Shown: piece by piece, positions 17,241-25,932 of the stretch
Numbering within the stretch: the first letter of the stretch is position 1
Layout of the letters: each line of letters begins with the position of its first letter
Origin: Scytolyngbya sp. HA4215-MV1
GTDB taxonomy: Bacteria > Cyanobacteriota > Cyanobacteriia > Leptolyngbyales > Leptolyngbyaceae
DNA length: 64,000 nt
Reading direction: 5' to 3'
NCBI GenBank assembly: GCA_019359045.1
Contig: JAHHIA010000011.1
Coordinates: 62,001-126,000, forward strand
Translations under genes and position numbers: made by a program
Notes under the pieces: model-generated
Told to the model about the DNA's origin: nothing
What the model saw: only the letters and a program-made list of their open reading frames with translations
The model's database searches: none

Positions 17241-17576
17241 TTACTGAAGCCCATAGAAACTCAAAAAGAACAGGCCCGCCAGCGCCAAGCCCCCAAAAAT
17301 CAAGATGTTTTTTTGACCAGGCGTTAGCGCATTCACGCCCAAACCGTAACCCATATTTTGTTTGAAGCCAGAAGGGTTGCCGACCGGACCCATATTTTGG
17401 AACCGGGCAATGGGTGCACCACAAACGGGACAACGCCAATCTTGAGGCAACTCTTCAAACGGGACACCCGGTGCAACCTGATGTTTGTCATCCCCTTTGA
17501 CAGGCTCGTAGATGTAACCGCAGGCTCCACATTCGTATCGGTCTAGTGTTTTTGGATCAACAGTTTGAGTACTCAT
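17241..17576 (-). CDS. rubA: Membrane-anchored rubredoxin RubA
   Basis: A 111-residue protein with two iron-binding Cys pairs, C16-GA-C19 (YECGACGYIYEP) and C49-PV-C52 (WRCPVCGAP), giving a rubredoxin [Fe-4Cys] site, and a C-terminal membrane anchor at about residues 89-108. Cyanobacterial and chloroplast RubA is needed early in photosystem II (and possibly photosystem I) assembly. It lies 101 bases before ycf48 on the same strand and probably starts the rubA-ycf48-psb cluster. The start at 17576 gives the normal length. Confidence 0.95.
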   Translation of the reverse strand: MSTQTVDPKTLDRYECGACGYIYEPVKGDDKHQVAPGVPFEELPQDWRCPVCGAPIARFQNMGPVGNPSGFKQNMGYGLGVNALTPGQKNILIFGGLALAGLFFLSFYGLQ

Positions 17577-17998
17577 ACTCTAGAAAGAGAATAGGTGCTA
17601 AAGCTTAAATCTCTGTAAAGATGATTCTATCGGGTTTTGGTTGATTTTACAAATCTCAATTTTCCTCTCATTTTCTATAATCCTGCCCAATGAGTTGGTC
17701 AATCTATTGCATGTGAGTGAACAATTTGGATTCCCGAGGAGCGGCGCCTCAATGTAACGCCAATCTTTTTAATTCTCGACAGAAAATGTCTTAAGAATTG
17801 CATCTCTGAGCCTGAGTGCGGAGTAATTTTCCTGATGCCTGACTAAACAATTCATATATTCTGATCTATTCATGCTCCTGCCAGATTCCACTGAGGAAGA
17901 CATGAGATTGTAAAGAAAAGCCCCGTATAATGTGAAAGACCAGTTAACATAACGCTTGAAATCCCATTCATCTAGTCATTTAGAGGTCTCCTGCGCCT
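17577..17998. other. Divergent promoter region of rubA and ndhC
   Basis: These 422 bases lie between the leftward rubA cluster and rightward ndhCKJ, so both promoters should be here. The sequence is AT-rich with no credible open frame. TATAAT occurs at 17927-17932 and could be the -10 of ndhC, but no matching -35 was assigned. Confidence 0.45.
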
Positions 17999-18361
17999 GT
18001 GTTTGTTCTTAGCGGCTACGAATACTTTCTAGGCTTTCTGTTGATTTGCAGTCTGGTGCCTTTCCTGGCGCTGACCGCTTCCAAACTCGTTCGCCCCAGC
18101 CGTCGTGGTCCAGAAAGGCGAACCACCTATGAGTCAGGCATGGAACCGATCGGGGGAGCCTGGATTCAATTCAATATTCGCTACTACATGTTTGCCCTGG
18201 TGTTTGTCATTTTTGACGTAGAAACTGTTTTCCTCTATCCGTGGGCAGTCGCATTCAATCAGTTGGGGTTATTGGCTTTTATCGAAGCCTTAGTTTTTAT
18301 TGCAATTCTGGTTGTGGGTCTCGTCTATGCATGGCGGAAAGGAGCACTGGAATGGTCTTGA
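17999..18361 (+). CDS. ndhC: NDH-1 subunit 3 (NdhC)
   Basis: A 120-residue membrane subunit of the photosynthetic NDH-1 complex, with three membrane helices. The conserved first loop ([22 protein letters not shown]) and the second helix region ([20 protein letters not shown], with its acidic FDVE pair) are unmistakable. The start codon is GTG at 17999, giving [12 protein letters not shown]; no ATG fits. Its last 10 bases overlap ndhK. ndhC-K-J is the standard cyanobacterial and chloroplast operon. Confidence 0.96.
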   Translation: MFVLSGYEYFLGFLLICSLVPFLALTASKLVRPSRRGPERRTTYESGMEPIGGAWIQFNIRYYMFALVFVIFDVETVFLYPWAVAFNQLGLLAFIEALVFIAILVVGLVYAWRKGALEWS

Positions 18362-19086
18362 ATTCTGACATCGTGCCACAGGCGGCTAGCGATCGCATCA
18401 TGAACCCGATCGAGCGCCCCAAGATCACGCAAGAACTGTCTGAAAACGTCATTCTGACGACAGTGGATGATCTATATAACTGGGCAAGACTGTCTAGCCT
18501 TTGGCCCATGCTTTATGGCACTGCTTGTTGCTTTATTGAATTTGCTGCGCTAATTGGTTCACGGTTTGATTTCGATCGGTTTGGCTTGGTGCCCCGATCA
18601 TCGCCTCGTCAGGCTGACTTGATCATCACTGCTGGCACCATTACGATGAAAATGGCTCCGGCATTAGTGCGCCTCTATGAGCAAATGCCCGAACCTAAGT
18701 ACGTCATTGCGATGGGAGCTTGCACCATCACTGGCGGCATGTTTAGCGTCGATTCACCCACGGCCGTACGAGGAGTAGATAAGCTGATTCCGGTCGATGT
18801 CTACCTGCCCGGATGCCCTCCCCGTCCAGAAGCAATCATTGATGCCATCATCAAACTACGGAAGAAAATCTCGAATGAGTCGATGCAGGAACGGGGTGAA
18901 ACCCGCCAAATCCATCGTTACTACAGCACAACGCATAGCATGAAGGCGATCGAGCCGATTTTGACGGGTAAGTATCTCCAAGTTGAGACCCGTCAATCTC
19001 CACCAAAAGAGTTGATGGAAGCGATGGGCTTGCCTATCGCTCCTGCGTTGAAAGCTGCCGAAAAGGAGGGATTGAGTCGTGGCTGA
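18352..19086 (+). CDS. ndhK: NDH-1 subunit K (NdhK)
   Basis: This is the subunit holding the terminal 4Fe-4S cluster N2 in the hydrophilic arm of NDH-1. Four cluster cysteines are present: Cys59-Cys60 ([11 protein letters not shown]), Cys124 (MGACTITGG) and Cys155 (PGCPPRP). The ATG at 18352 follows AAAGGAG and overlaps ndhC by 10 bases; the longer open frame from 18241 is out-of-frame ndhC sequence. The 244-residue product carries the C-terminal extension seen in cyanobacteria and ends 8 bases into ndhJ. Confidence 0.97.
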   Translation: MVLNSDIVPQAASDRIMNPIERPKITQELSENVILTTVDDLYNWARLSSLWPMLYGTACCFIEFAALIGSRFDFDRFGLVPRSSPRQADLIITAGTITMKMAPALVRLYEQMPEPKYVIAMGACTITGGMFSVDSPTAVRGVDKLIPVDVYLPGCPPRPEAIIDAIIKLRKKISNESMQERGETRQIHRYYSTTHSMKAIEPILTGKYLQVETRQSPPKELMEAMGLPIAPALKAAEKEGLSRG

Positions 19087-19591
19087 AGCGGAAAAAACGA
19101 CTGCGCCTCTGGCTGAGGTGGGTAAAATTTCTCGATGGCTCTCTCAAAATGGCTTTGAGCATGAGTCGTTGGGAACGGATGCCAGCGGAGTTGAGATTCT
19201 GAAGGTGGAACCAGAGTTTTTGGTTCCGTTCTGTACAGCGTTGTATGCCTACGGGTTCAACTGTCTTCAGTGTCAGGGAGCCTATGATGTGGGACCGGGC
19301 GAAGAATTGGTGAGTTTTTATCATCTGATTAAGGTTAGCGATGGTGCCGATCGTCCCGATGAGGTGCGGATTAAGGTATTCTTACCCCGTGAGAACCCCA
19401 GCGTCGCCTCTGTTTATTGGATTTGGAAAGCCGCAGACTGGCAAGAGCGTGAGTCCTATGACATGTATGGCATCGTGTATGAGGGGCACCCCGATCTCAA
19501 GCGGATCTTGATGCCTGAAGACTGGATCGGTTGGCCTCTCCGTAAGGACTATATTTCGCCAGACTTTTTTGAGCTACAAGACGCTTATTAA
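19079..19591 (+). CDS. ndhJ: NDH-1 subunit J (NdhJ)
   Basis: A 170-residue hydrophilic subunit of NDH-1, equal to the 30-kDa subunit (NuoC). The conserved [22 protein letters not shown] and [15 protein letters not shown] stretches are present. The start is GTG at 19079, overlapping the ndhK end by 8 bases, which implies translational coupling. It is the last gene of ndhC-K-J; a very stable hairpin lies 39 bases after its stop. Confidence 0.96.
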   Translation: MAEAEKTTAPLAEVGKISRWLSQNGFEHESLGTDASGVEILKVEPEFLVPFCTALYAYGFNCLQCQGAYDVGPGEELVSFYHLIKVSDGADRPDEVRIKVFLPRENPSVASVYWIWKAADWQERESYDMYGIVYEGHPDLKRILMPEDWIGWPLRKDYISPDFFELQDAY

Positions 19592-19630
19592 AAAGCACTG
19601 AGACGCATCGACGTATCTAAACCGGAAAAT

Positions 19631-19672
19631 AATCAGCTAGCGCTGCGCGAAGGAGCGCAGCGCTAGCTGATT
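19631..19672 (+). terminator. Perfect 18-bp hairpin after ndhJ
   Basis: AATCAGCTAGCGCTGCGC pairs perfectly with its complement across a GAAGGA loop, followed by the short T-run TTTC. The GC-rich stem would be very stable. It fits termination or 3' protection of ndhCKJ. The stem also contains the GCGCAGCGCTAGC motif seen in dispersed repeats of this genome, so it may derive from one. Confidence 0.75.
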
Positions 19673-19779
19673 TCTCGGCTCAATTGTGAGACCCTTCTCC
19701 CAAGATACGGACGATCAAAAACACGAGTCATCGCAAGAGCAACTTCAAAAGTTTTGATCTTGCTCGGAAGTGCTGGGGT

Positions 19780-22719
19780 TTAGGTGATCGGAAATTGTAA
19801 GGTAAAGGTTGTTTGCATCTTCTGACTTTCGACCCAAATCTTTACGCCTAGGGTCTCGGTCAATTTTTTGACCAAGGCCAAACCTAAACCGGTTCCGCCA
19901 TGTTTCCAGGGATCGCTGTTGGGGATGCGGTAGAAGCGATCGAAAATTCGCTCAAACTCTGCCGGAGAGATTTCTACACCCGTATTGCTGATGCTAAGCA
20001 GCAGAAAACTTGAATTGGCAGTCAAGGATGGCGACGAAATACTGGATTGATAAAGCTTTCTTGCATTCAATGGCAGAGCATTTTGAGTTTTGGGATAAAG
20101 CGAACTCTTCTGAATGGGCGATCTCTCAGTGATTTGATGACTGGCATTAATGGTAATCGTGCCACCGATCGGGGTGTATTTACAGGCATTGGTCAAAAGT
20201 TCGGTAAAAATTCGTTCTAGATAGGAAAGGTCGGTAGTCAGCAGGGGCAGATCATCCGGTAGGTTGAGTTGAATCCGTTGTTGTTGCTGCTGGGCGCGAT
20301 CGTAAAAAGAACCCACTGCATGAGAAATCCAGACATGAGGGGTAATCGTGCTCATTAACAGCGGTTCTGTTTCTGCATCCAATCGAGAAAGATCGAGCAA
20401 GTCATTAATCAGTCGAATTTCTCGCTGACATTCGGTTTTTAAAATATGGAAATACCGTTCTGCCCGCTGTAGGGCGGAGTAGAGCGGAGTAGAGGGGGAT
20501 GTCGTTAGGGGTTGATCAGGTGAGTGAGACAGGAAATTCGCACCTGCCCGATTGAATAAGACGGTTTCTAGCATCTGAATCGCCATTTTGATGCTTGACA
20601 TGGGAGTTCTCAGTTCATGAGAAACCGTACTGAGAAAATCATCCTTGAGTTGATTCAGCCGTTCGAGTTCTTTTACCTGAGCCTGAGCTGTTTGATAAAG
20701 GCGGGATTGGCGCAGGGCGATCGCACACTGACTGGCAACCTGCTCAACCAAACGAATATCAGCCGCACTAAAGCAATAGTAAGACTGATTGATCAGCCAC
20801 AAGTCTCCCAAAACTCCTTGATCGTCAAAAATTGGACAGCACAACATTGCCACCTGCCCCCGATCAGGATTAGGAATGAGGGAACAGAACTGAAAGCATT
20901 GCGCCTGGAGCAGTTGCCCATAAATTTCTGGAAAATCTGCCAGATAAGAGACTCGCCCATAGGAGGGCAAAACTGAAGTGGTGTATTCGTAATGGATGGT
21001 CGATGTCCCGTGCTCCAAATCAAACAGCGCTGCATTACAACAAGAAATCCGCAACCCCCGCACTAGTTCTTCAACCGCACTTTGGAGAATTTGCGTCTCA
21101 TCGAGAGAATCACGCACGCGATCGGTAATGCGTTTGAGCGCTGATTCAAAGTCATGTGCCAATTGCAATTCAGCCGTTCGTTGTTTGACCTTGCGTTCCA
21201 GGTCTGCATTCAGCCGTTGTACATGGTGAAACAGTTCAGATTGTTGAATCGCAATACTGACCTGGGTTGCCAGTTGTTTGAGCAAGGTCAGTTCCCAGGC
21301 TTGCCATTGACGAGGTGCGGCGCATTGATGAGCAATCAGCAGTCCCCAGAGCTTTTCACCTTGTAAAATCGGAATCACGAGGTTGGCTCTGACTTGAAAT
21401 TGTGCCAGTAGCTCAATATGGCAAGGCTGAATCCCTTCGTGATAAATATCGGCTTTCGCGGTCACTAACCCTTGCTGAAATTTTTCAACATACTCTTTAG
21501 CCAGGCAAGGATCGAGGATGGTTTGATTCAGAATGGATTGCCAACCGGGGGCAACAGATTCAACCACAACGGTGCCACTGAAGTCTTCTTCTAGACGATA
21601 GACCAAAACCCGATCGACTTGGAGTAGATGCTGCACTTCAGCAACTGTCGTTTCTAAAATTTCGTTCAGGTCAAGCGATTGACGAATCCGTTGGGTAATG
21701 GCTCCGATTAATCGTTCCAGATCAGCTTGCTGTTGCAAAACCACTTCTGCTAGTTTGCGATCGGTAATGTCTCGCCCAACCGACTGAAACTCCACCACCT
21801 TTCCTGTTGTTGCATCACAAACCGCTTGATCTGTCCATTCCTGCCAAAGGATGGACCCATCAGCCGCTAAAACTTGATGTTCGTAGGTAATTGAGCCTTT
21901 TGTTTGCAGAAGCGTTGCAATTTTTTGGCGTGGGATAGCACGATCGGATGGCGGAATCAAGTCAAAAAAACTATAACCAATTAATTCCTGCGGAGATTTT
22001 CCAAAAAATTCGCAGTATGCACGATTCACAAAGGTTAGAGTGCCATCAACCAAAAAACAGCAGACTAACTCTGACAAATTGTTCAGAACTTTTTGATGAC
22101 GGACTTCGTTCTTACACAGGGCTGCTTCGGTGCGCTGGCGCTCTTGAATTTCTCGGCGAAGTTCTTGATTAGCACGTTCCAACTGCTGAGTCCGTTCTAG
22201 AACGCGCTGTTCGAGTTGTTCGTTCAGGCTACGAATCTTGGCTTTTGCTTGCTTACGTTCAGTAATATCCCGTAATACTGACAGATGGCGATGGGGTAAA
22301 AAGTGGGTGGTGGTGGCATATTCGACGTCGCGCAAAGTGCCATTGGAGGATTGGAGACAACATTCCCCTATGAATCGTTGCTCGGTCTGTACAGTTTGCC
22401 AATTTTTGAGAAATTCCTTGTCGGCTGTAAAGAAATCAGTGATATTTCTGCCAAGTAATTCTTCTCTAGGCAGGTCAAATAAATCGCAAGCTGCGGGGTT
22501 GACATCAATGTAGCGACCTTCAGCATCAGTGATGATCATCGCGTCGATCGCCCCTTCAAAAAAAGCCCGAAGTTGGCGATCGCGTAACGAAGCGAGGGTT
22601 GTAGCCTGCTCCCCTAATTCATCTTCAGCCAAGCTCACCAGATCTTGAGAGCTGGCTGAATAATCCTGCTCTGGATGGCTACTGGCGTTAGAACGAGTTG
22701 GATATCGATTGGGGTTCAT
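19780..22719 (-). CDS. PAS-PAS-GAF-GAF sensor histidine kinase, possible cyanobacteriochrome
   Basis: Domain order in 979 residues: PAS (about 48-155), coiled coil (156-200), PAS (205-325), GAF (330-495), coiled coil, GAF (515-680), HisKA with His701 (STVSHELRTP) and HATPase (N-box Asn844, G2 box GGTGLGLALV at 941-950). The first GAF has DPCL (Asp403, Cys405) and CH (Cys433-His434), 28 residues apart, the layout of dual-cysteine cyanobacteriochromes, with Leu instead of Phe in the first motif. The ATPase G1 box is NTGVEI instead of the usual DTGxGI. No response regulator is next to it; the target is unknown. Confidence 0.9.
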   Translation of the reverse strand: MNPNRYPTRSNASSHPEQDYSASSQDLVSLAEDELGEQATTLASLRDRQLRAFFEGAIDAMIITDAEGRYIDVNPAACDLFDLPREELLGRNITDFFTADKEFLKNWQTVQTEQRFIGECCLQSSNGTLRDVEYATTTHFLPHRHLSVLRDITERKQAKAKIRSLNEQLEQRVLERTQQLERANQELRREIQERQRTEAALCKNEVRHQKVLNNLSELVCCFLVDGTLTFVNRAYCEFFGKSPQELIGYSFFDLIPPSDRAIPRQKIATLLQTKGSITYEHQVLAADGSILWQEWTDQAVCDATTGKVVEFQSVGRDITDRKLAEVVLQQQADLERLIGAITQRIRQSLDLNEILETTVAEVQHLLQVDRVLVYRLEEDFSGTVVVESVAPGWQSILNQTILDPCLAKEYVEKFQQGLVTAKADIYHEGIQPCHIELLAQFQVRANLVIPILQGEKLWGLLIAHQCAAPRQWQAWELTLLKQLATQVSIAIQQSELFHHVQRLNADLERKVKQRTAELQLAHDFESALKRITDRVRDSLDETQILQSAVEELVRGLRISCCNAALFDLEHGTSTIHYEYTTSVLPSYGRVSYLADFPEIYGQLLQAQCFQFCSLIPNPDRGQVAMLCCPIFDDQGVLGDLWLINQSYYCFSAADIRLVEQVASQCAIALRQSRLYQTAQAQVKELERLNQLKDDFLSTVSHELRTPMSSIKMAIQMLETVLFNRAGANFLSHSPDQPLTTSPSTPLYSALQRAERYFHILKTECQREIRLINDLLDLSRLDAETEPLLMSTITPHVWISHAVGSFYDRAQQQQQRIQLNLPDDLPLLTTDLSYLERIFTELLTNACKYTPIGGTITINASHQITERSPIQKSSLYPKTQNALPLNARKLYQSSISSPSLTANSSFLLLSISNTGVEISPAEFERIFDRFYRIPNSDPWKHGGTGLGLALVKKLTETLGVKIWVESQKMQTTFTLQFPIT

Positions 22720-23227
22720 TGTTTAAGATTGCCCCCTTATGAGAACTGAATGCACGATCGTCAGTCGCGTGACATTAACTAAATTTTTCCCAAAATCGCC
22801 TTTTTTTTACGGTTACTGACTACAGCTTAATCTTGCTTATTTTGCTTGGTTAAAGATGAATCCCATCGGGTAGAAAATAACCATTGTTTACGGAATAAAG
22901 CGGCACTCTCTGACTGAAAAACAGTAAAGTCATGCAATCTTCTCTATCAGAGGGCAAAAAACGTCGTTTGCGTTAATAGAAAAAACGATGTGTTTCGATT
23001 AAGCCTTGAATTATCTCACATTCTGGAACAGATGGAGTTTAATCGCCGTTTTTAGATGTTTAATTTTAGGACCCATCAGATTTTTCAGGCTGCTCAATCA
23101 AGATTTATTCAAGCATTGAGTTTCTCTGAGGCAACCGGGTGATGTTCTAGATCCGTTGCGAACATTTTGGAACGCTGCCAGGCAATCGTCCAGTCAGGTT
23201 TTTGGGGAGGGCTTACCCGAGATTCCC
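22720..23227. other. Intergenic region, nothing recognised
   Basis: These 508 bases lie between two leftward genes. They are AT-rich, with a T-run near 22801-22808 and no convincing open frame, hairpin or repeat. The kinase promoter should lie in the part next to 22719. Confidence 0.5.
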
Positions 23228-24805
23228 TTAAGCAAAAGCAGTCTCAAATTCGCCCATTCGGCTTGCTTCCAAGTAGTTGGGTCTTCCATAGATTTGTGAG
23301 AGTTGCCCAGTCTGAACTAAGACTTGTCTAACTTCGCGATTGGTAATGGTTGCCAGGTCGCGTCCGGAGACCAAGGCGATCGCAGCGGCAATTCCAACGC
23401 CCTGCCCCACTGCTGTATTAAACTCAACAATCCGACCGGCGGCACAGGCATAGCCTTCAAATCCGGAAGCAGGACTGACGACTGCCAGATTTGGGACATT
23501 GCGCACCAGCGCATGGCGAATGCCGAGATTGAAGAGAGGCGGTTCATGGAACGAGACGCTGCTGAGACCATTCTCAGAAGCTTTTTGTCCTAAGCCAGTG
23601 ATTCCACCCCGAACGTCTAGATGATAACCAAAGGTGCCTAGAGCTTCTTCTTCCGGCACTCCGCCTTCGTACATCTGAGCGGCTCGTAAAGGCTCCACAA
23701 CGCCAACAATATTGCCTGCGTGACGAATATACAATTCAGAGGCGGGTCTTACCACTGTTGCCCCGAGGCTTTTGAGCCACTTCTCAATAAACTGCATTTC
23801 GTTGAGCATGGCAGCGGTTGGTTTGGCAGCGCCTCTGGCAAGGGTTTCTGCTTGAGCACCTGTGACATAACACAAAAAGGCGTTCCACGAGAGCCGATCG
23901 CCCGGTAAAATCGCGATATTTGCCTGATCAAGAATGGCACCACTTTCAGACAGGGATAGCTTTTTGCCCCGAAACGAGTGATAGGCGATCGACAAGGCTT
24001 TGCAACGCACATCTGCGTGATCTTGCCCAACATACAGCGATTTCAAAGCCCATTGCGAATTCATCATTTCGCTACAAAAGCTCGCCGCTAGCGTAGGATT
24101 AGACCCTGCTGCAACATTGACATAAACCTGTGCCTGAGCATCGTTTGGATTAGTAAACCGTTTGAGGTATGCCAGTTCGATCGCTCTAAGTTTTTGAATA
24201 TTGAGTCCTTCGGTCTCAAACGCCAGAGTTACAGGTAGTTCCGAGTCGGGCAAGCCAAAGGTGGCAAAGCCCTGAAGCTTTTGTACTCCTGCTGCTTGCG
24301 CGAGTTCAGCATTCACCGTCGAGTCAATGAACTGTTTGGCTAAATAAGTTTCCCCTTTGGTCAAAACAATCCCCGTCAGTTTGCCCGCATTTTGGAGAAC
24401 CGAAGCAATTTCCACCCGGCTAATGATGTCTGCTCCCACTTCGCTCAACATTTGGCGAAGCGTCACATCTGCTTGGCGGGGATCAAGCGCAACCTGGTTG
24501 ACATACGCTCTCTGCAAAAATTCCTTATAAATTGCAACAGGATCGCCAAAAACGGGTAGGCAATAGGTTTGACGAATCTCAGCGGGAATATAGCTACGGT
24601 CGAGATATGCCAACCCCCCTCTAACCAGATGCCCACCAACGCCTTCCTGGGAGTTGCCTTTAAACATAATCAGCGATTTGAGATGCTTGCCTGTACGGCG
24701 ACGATATTCTCTGGCAGCAGCAACAATTGCCAAAATGCCGGGAACTTCATCCCCAAATCCAATCAAGTCGTAGGAGCGGGTTACAGAAGGCATAGCTGAG
24801 GTCAT
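23228..24805 (-). CDS. FAD-dependent oxidoreductase (FAD_oxidored-like)
   Basis: A 525-residue protein with an N-terminal dinucleotide fold (SYDLIGFGDEVPGILAIVAA), the EGVGGHLVRGGLAYLD stretch that follows in FAD_oxidored-type proteins, and a C-terminal FAD-closing region (NLAVVSPASGFEGYACAAGR then GQGVGIAAAIAL). The glycine-rich loop is unusual: Asp-Glu-Val replaces the usual Pro-Ala part. The substrate is unknown; the family includes enzymes acting on organic acids and amines. The start at 24805 is chosen over 24847 because the earlier codons look like leader, but neither start has a good ribosome site. It appears to be monocistronic. Confidence 0.75.
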   Translation of the reverse strand: MTSAMPSVTRSYDLIGFGDEVPGILAIVAAAREYRRRTGKHLKSLIMFKGNSQEGVGGHLVRGGLAYLDRSYIPAEIRQTYCLPVFGDPVAIYKEFLQRAYVNQVALDPRQADVTLRQMLSEVGADIISRVEIASVLQNAGKLTGIVLTKGETYLAKQFIDSTVNAELAQAAGVQKLQGFATFGLPDSELPVTLAFETEGLNIQKLRAIELAYLKRFTNPNDAQAQVYVNVAAGSNPTLAASFCSEMMNSQWALKSLYVGQDHADVRCKALSIAYHSFRGKKLSLSESGAILDQANIAILPGDRLSWNAFLCYVTGAQAETLARGAAKPTAAMLNEMQFIEKWLKSLGATVVRPASELYIRHAGNIVGVVEPLRAAQMYEGGVPEEEALGTFGYHLDVRGGITGLGQKASENGLSSVSFHEPPLFNLGIRHALVRNVPNLAVVSPASGFEGYACAAGRIVEFNTAVGQGVGIAAAIALVSGRDLATITNREVRQVLVQTGQLSQIYGRPNYLEASRMGEFETAFA

Positions 24806-25195
24806 AGATTTAAGATGCAGCAAGTGAGCGCGGAGACGATCGAGCAATTCAGCAAGCGCAGAATAATCTCAGTTCTCTACCCTAGCTCAAAACTCAAAAT
24901 CCAAACCCTCCTTCTTGCTAAGTTGCTCAAATGATTGATTGTGATTTCAAAAAAATGGGGATCGAGATCGGCTGAGATCACGACTTTACAGACCTTACAA
25001 GGGGTTTGCCGACAAAGCTTCACTCGACCTGCATGGTTACACAACCTTCAAAATTGGCACAACCTTTCCGATCAAAGACTAATTTAATGAACTTTTCTAA
25101 AGCACAGACTGAATTCTGAAATTAAGCCCCCCTACTTGTTTAGAATTAGGTTCAAATTCTTCTTCCGCTTTTCAGATATTTCAGGAATATTAAAT
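24806..25195. other. Upstream region of psaL
   Basis: These 390 bases separate the leftward FAD gene from psaL. A search by eye for psaI, often next to psaL, found nothing. The psaL promoter should lie here. An in-frame start at 25136 would add 20 basic, aromatic residues to PsaL and is not favoured. Confidence 0.55.
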
Positions 25196-25663
25196 ATGAC
25201 TGAGCAGCTTGTTAAGCCCTACAACGGGGATCCTTTTGTAGGTAATTTATCTACACCTATCAGTGATTCCGCTTTTACCAGGGCTTTTATTGGCAACCTT
25301 CCAGCCTATCGGAAAGGGCTTTCACCGCTCCTTCGTGGGTTAGAAGTGGGTCTGGCACACGGATATTTTCTGATTGGTCCCTGGGTGAAACTTGGTCCCC
25401 TGCGGGATTCAGATGTTGCTGCCCTGGGTGGACTGATTTCGGCAATTGGATTGATCTTGATCGCAACCGCCTGCCTGTCGGTTTACGGTCTGGTTTCTTT
25501 CCAGGACGGAGGCAGTTCTAGCGATTCTTTACAAACATCTGAGGGTTGGAGCCAATTTACAGGTGGCTTCTTTATTGGAGCAACTGGCAGCGCCTTCGTT
25601 GCATACTTTTTGCTCGCCAATATCTCAGTAGTAGATGCCATTTTCCGCGGCTTGTTCAACTAG
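25196..25663 (+). CDS. psaL: Photosystem I subunit XI (PsaL)
   Basis: A 155-residue photosystem I subunit with three membrane helices, needed for PSI trimer or tetramer formation. The start [20 protein letters not shown] is the family N-terminus; [35 protein letters not shown] and [19 protein letters not shown] are the conserved core. The ATG at 25196 is preferred to the open-frame start at 25136 because it gives the usual length and N-terminus. psaI is not adjacent. A terminator follows at 25743. Confidence 0.97.
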   Translation: MTEQLVKPYNGDPFVGNLSTPISDSAFTRAFIGNLPAYRKGLSPLLRGLEVGLAHGYFLIGPWVKLGPLRDSDVAALGGLISAIGLILIATACLSVYGLVSFQDGGSSSDSLQTSEGWSQFTGGFFIGATGSAFVAYFLLANISVVDAIFRGLFN

Positions 25664-25742
25664 GTTTTCTGACTTGATAATTTTTTCATGACAGAATTTT
25701 GTCTCTAGTTGCACAAATTGTGCTCATAAGTTTAGGATTTTA

Positions 25743-25781
25743 GGGTTTGATTGCAAAAAAACGCAGTCAAACCCTTTTTTT
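25743..25781 (+). terminator. Rho-independent terminator of psaL
   Basis: GGGTTTGATTGC (25743-25754) pairs with GCAGTCAAACCC (25763-25774) with one G-T pair, followed at once by seven Ts. It lies 79 bases after the psaL stop and is the clearest terminator in the window. Confidence 0.9.
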
Positions 25782-25932
25782 GGGATTTGACGATCGGCTC
25801 TGATTTACTTAAAGTCAGAAAGCATGCTTGCTCTTTTGGAAGATAAACAACTGCCCGCTCCAAGGATGCCCTTATTGCAATTTCACTACTTGATTGCTTC
25901 ATCCACAGCAGACCTTTCTACTCAATACTCGT

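Noticed and set aside
18241-18351. Longer NdhK start at 18241
   Set aside because: The added residues are out-of-frame ndhC sequence; ATG at 18352 has AAAGGAG before it and gives the family N-terminus.
24900-25195. psaI upstream of psaL
   Set aside because: Translation by eye of all plus-strand frames gave no PsaI-like membrane peptide.
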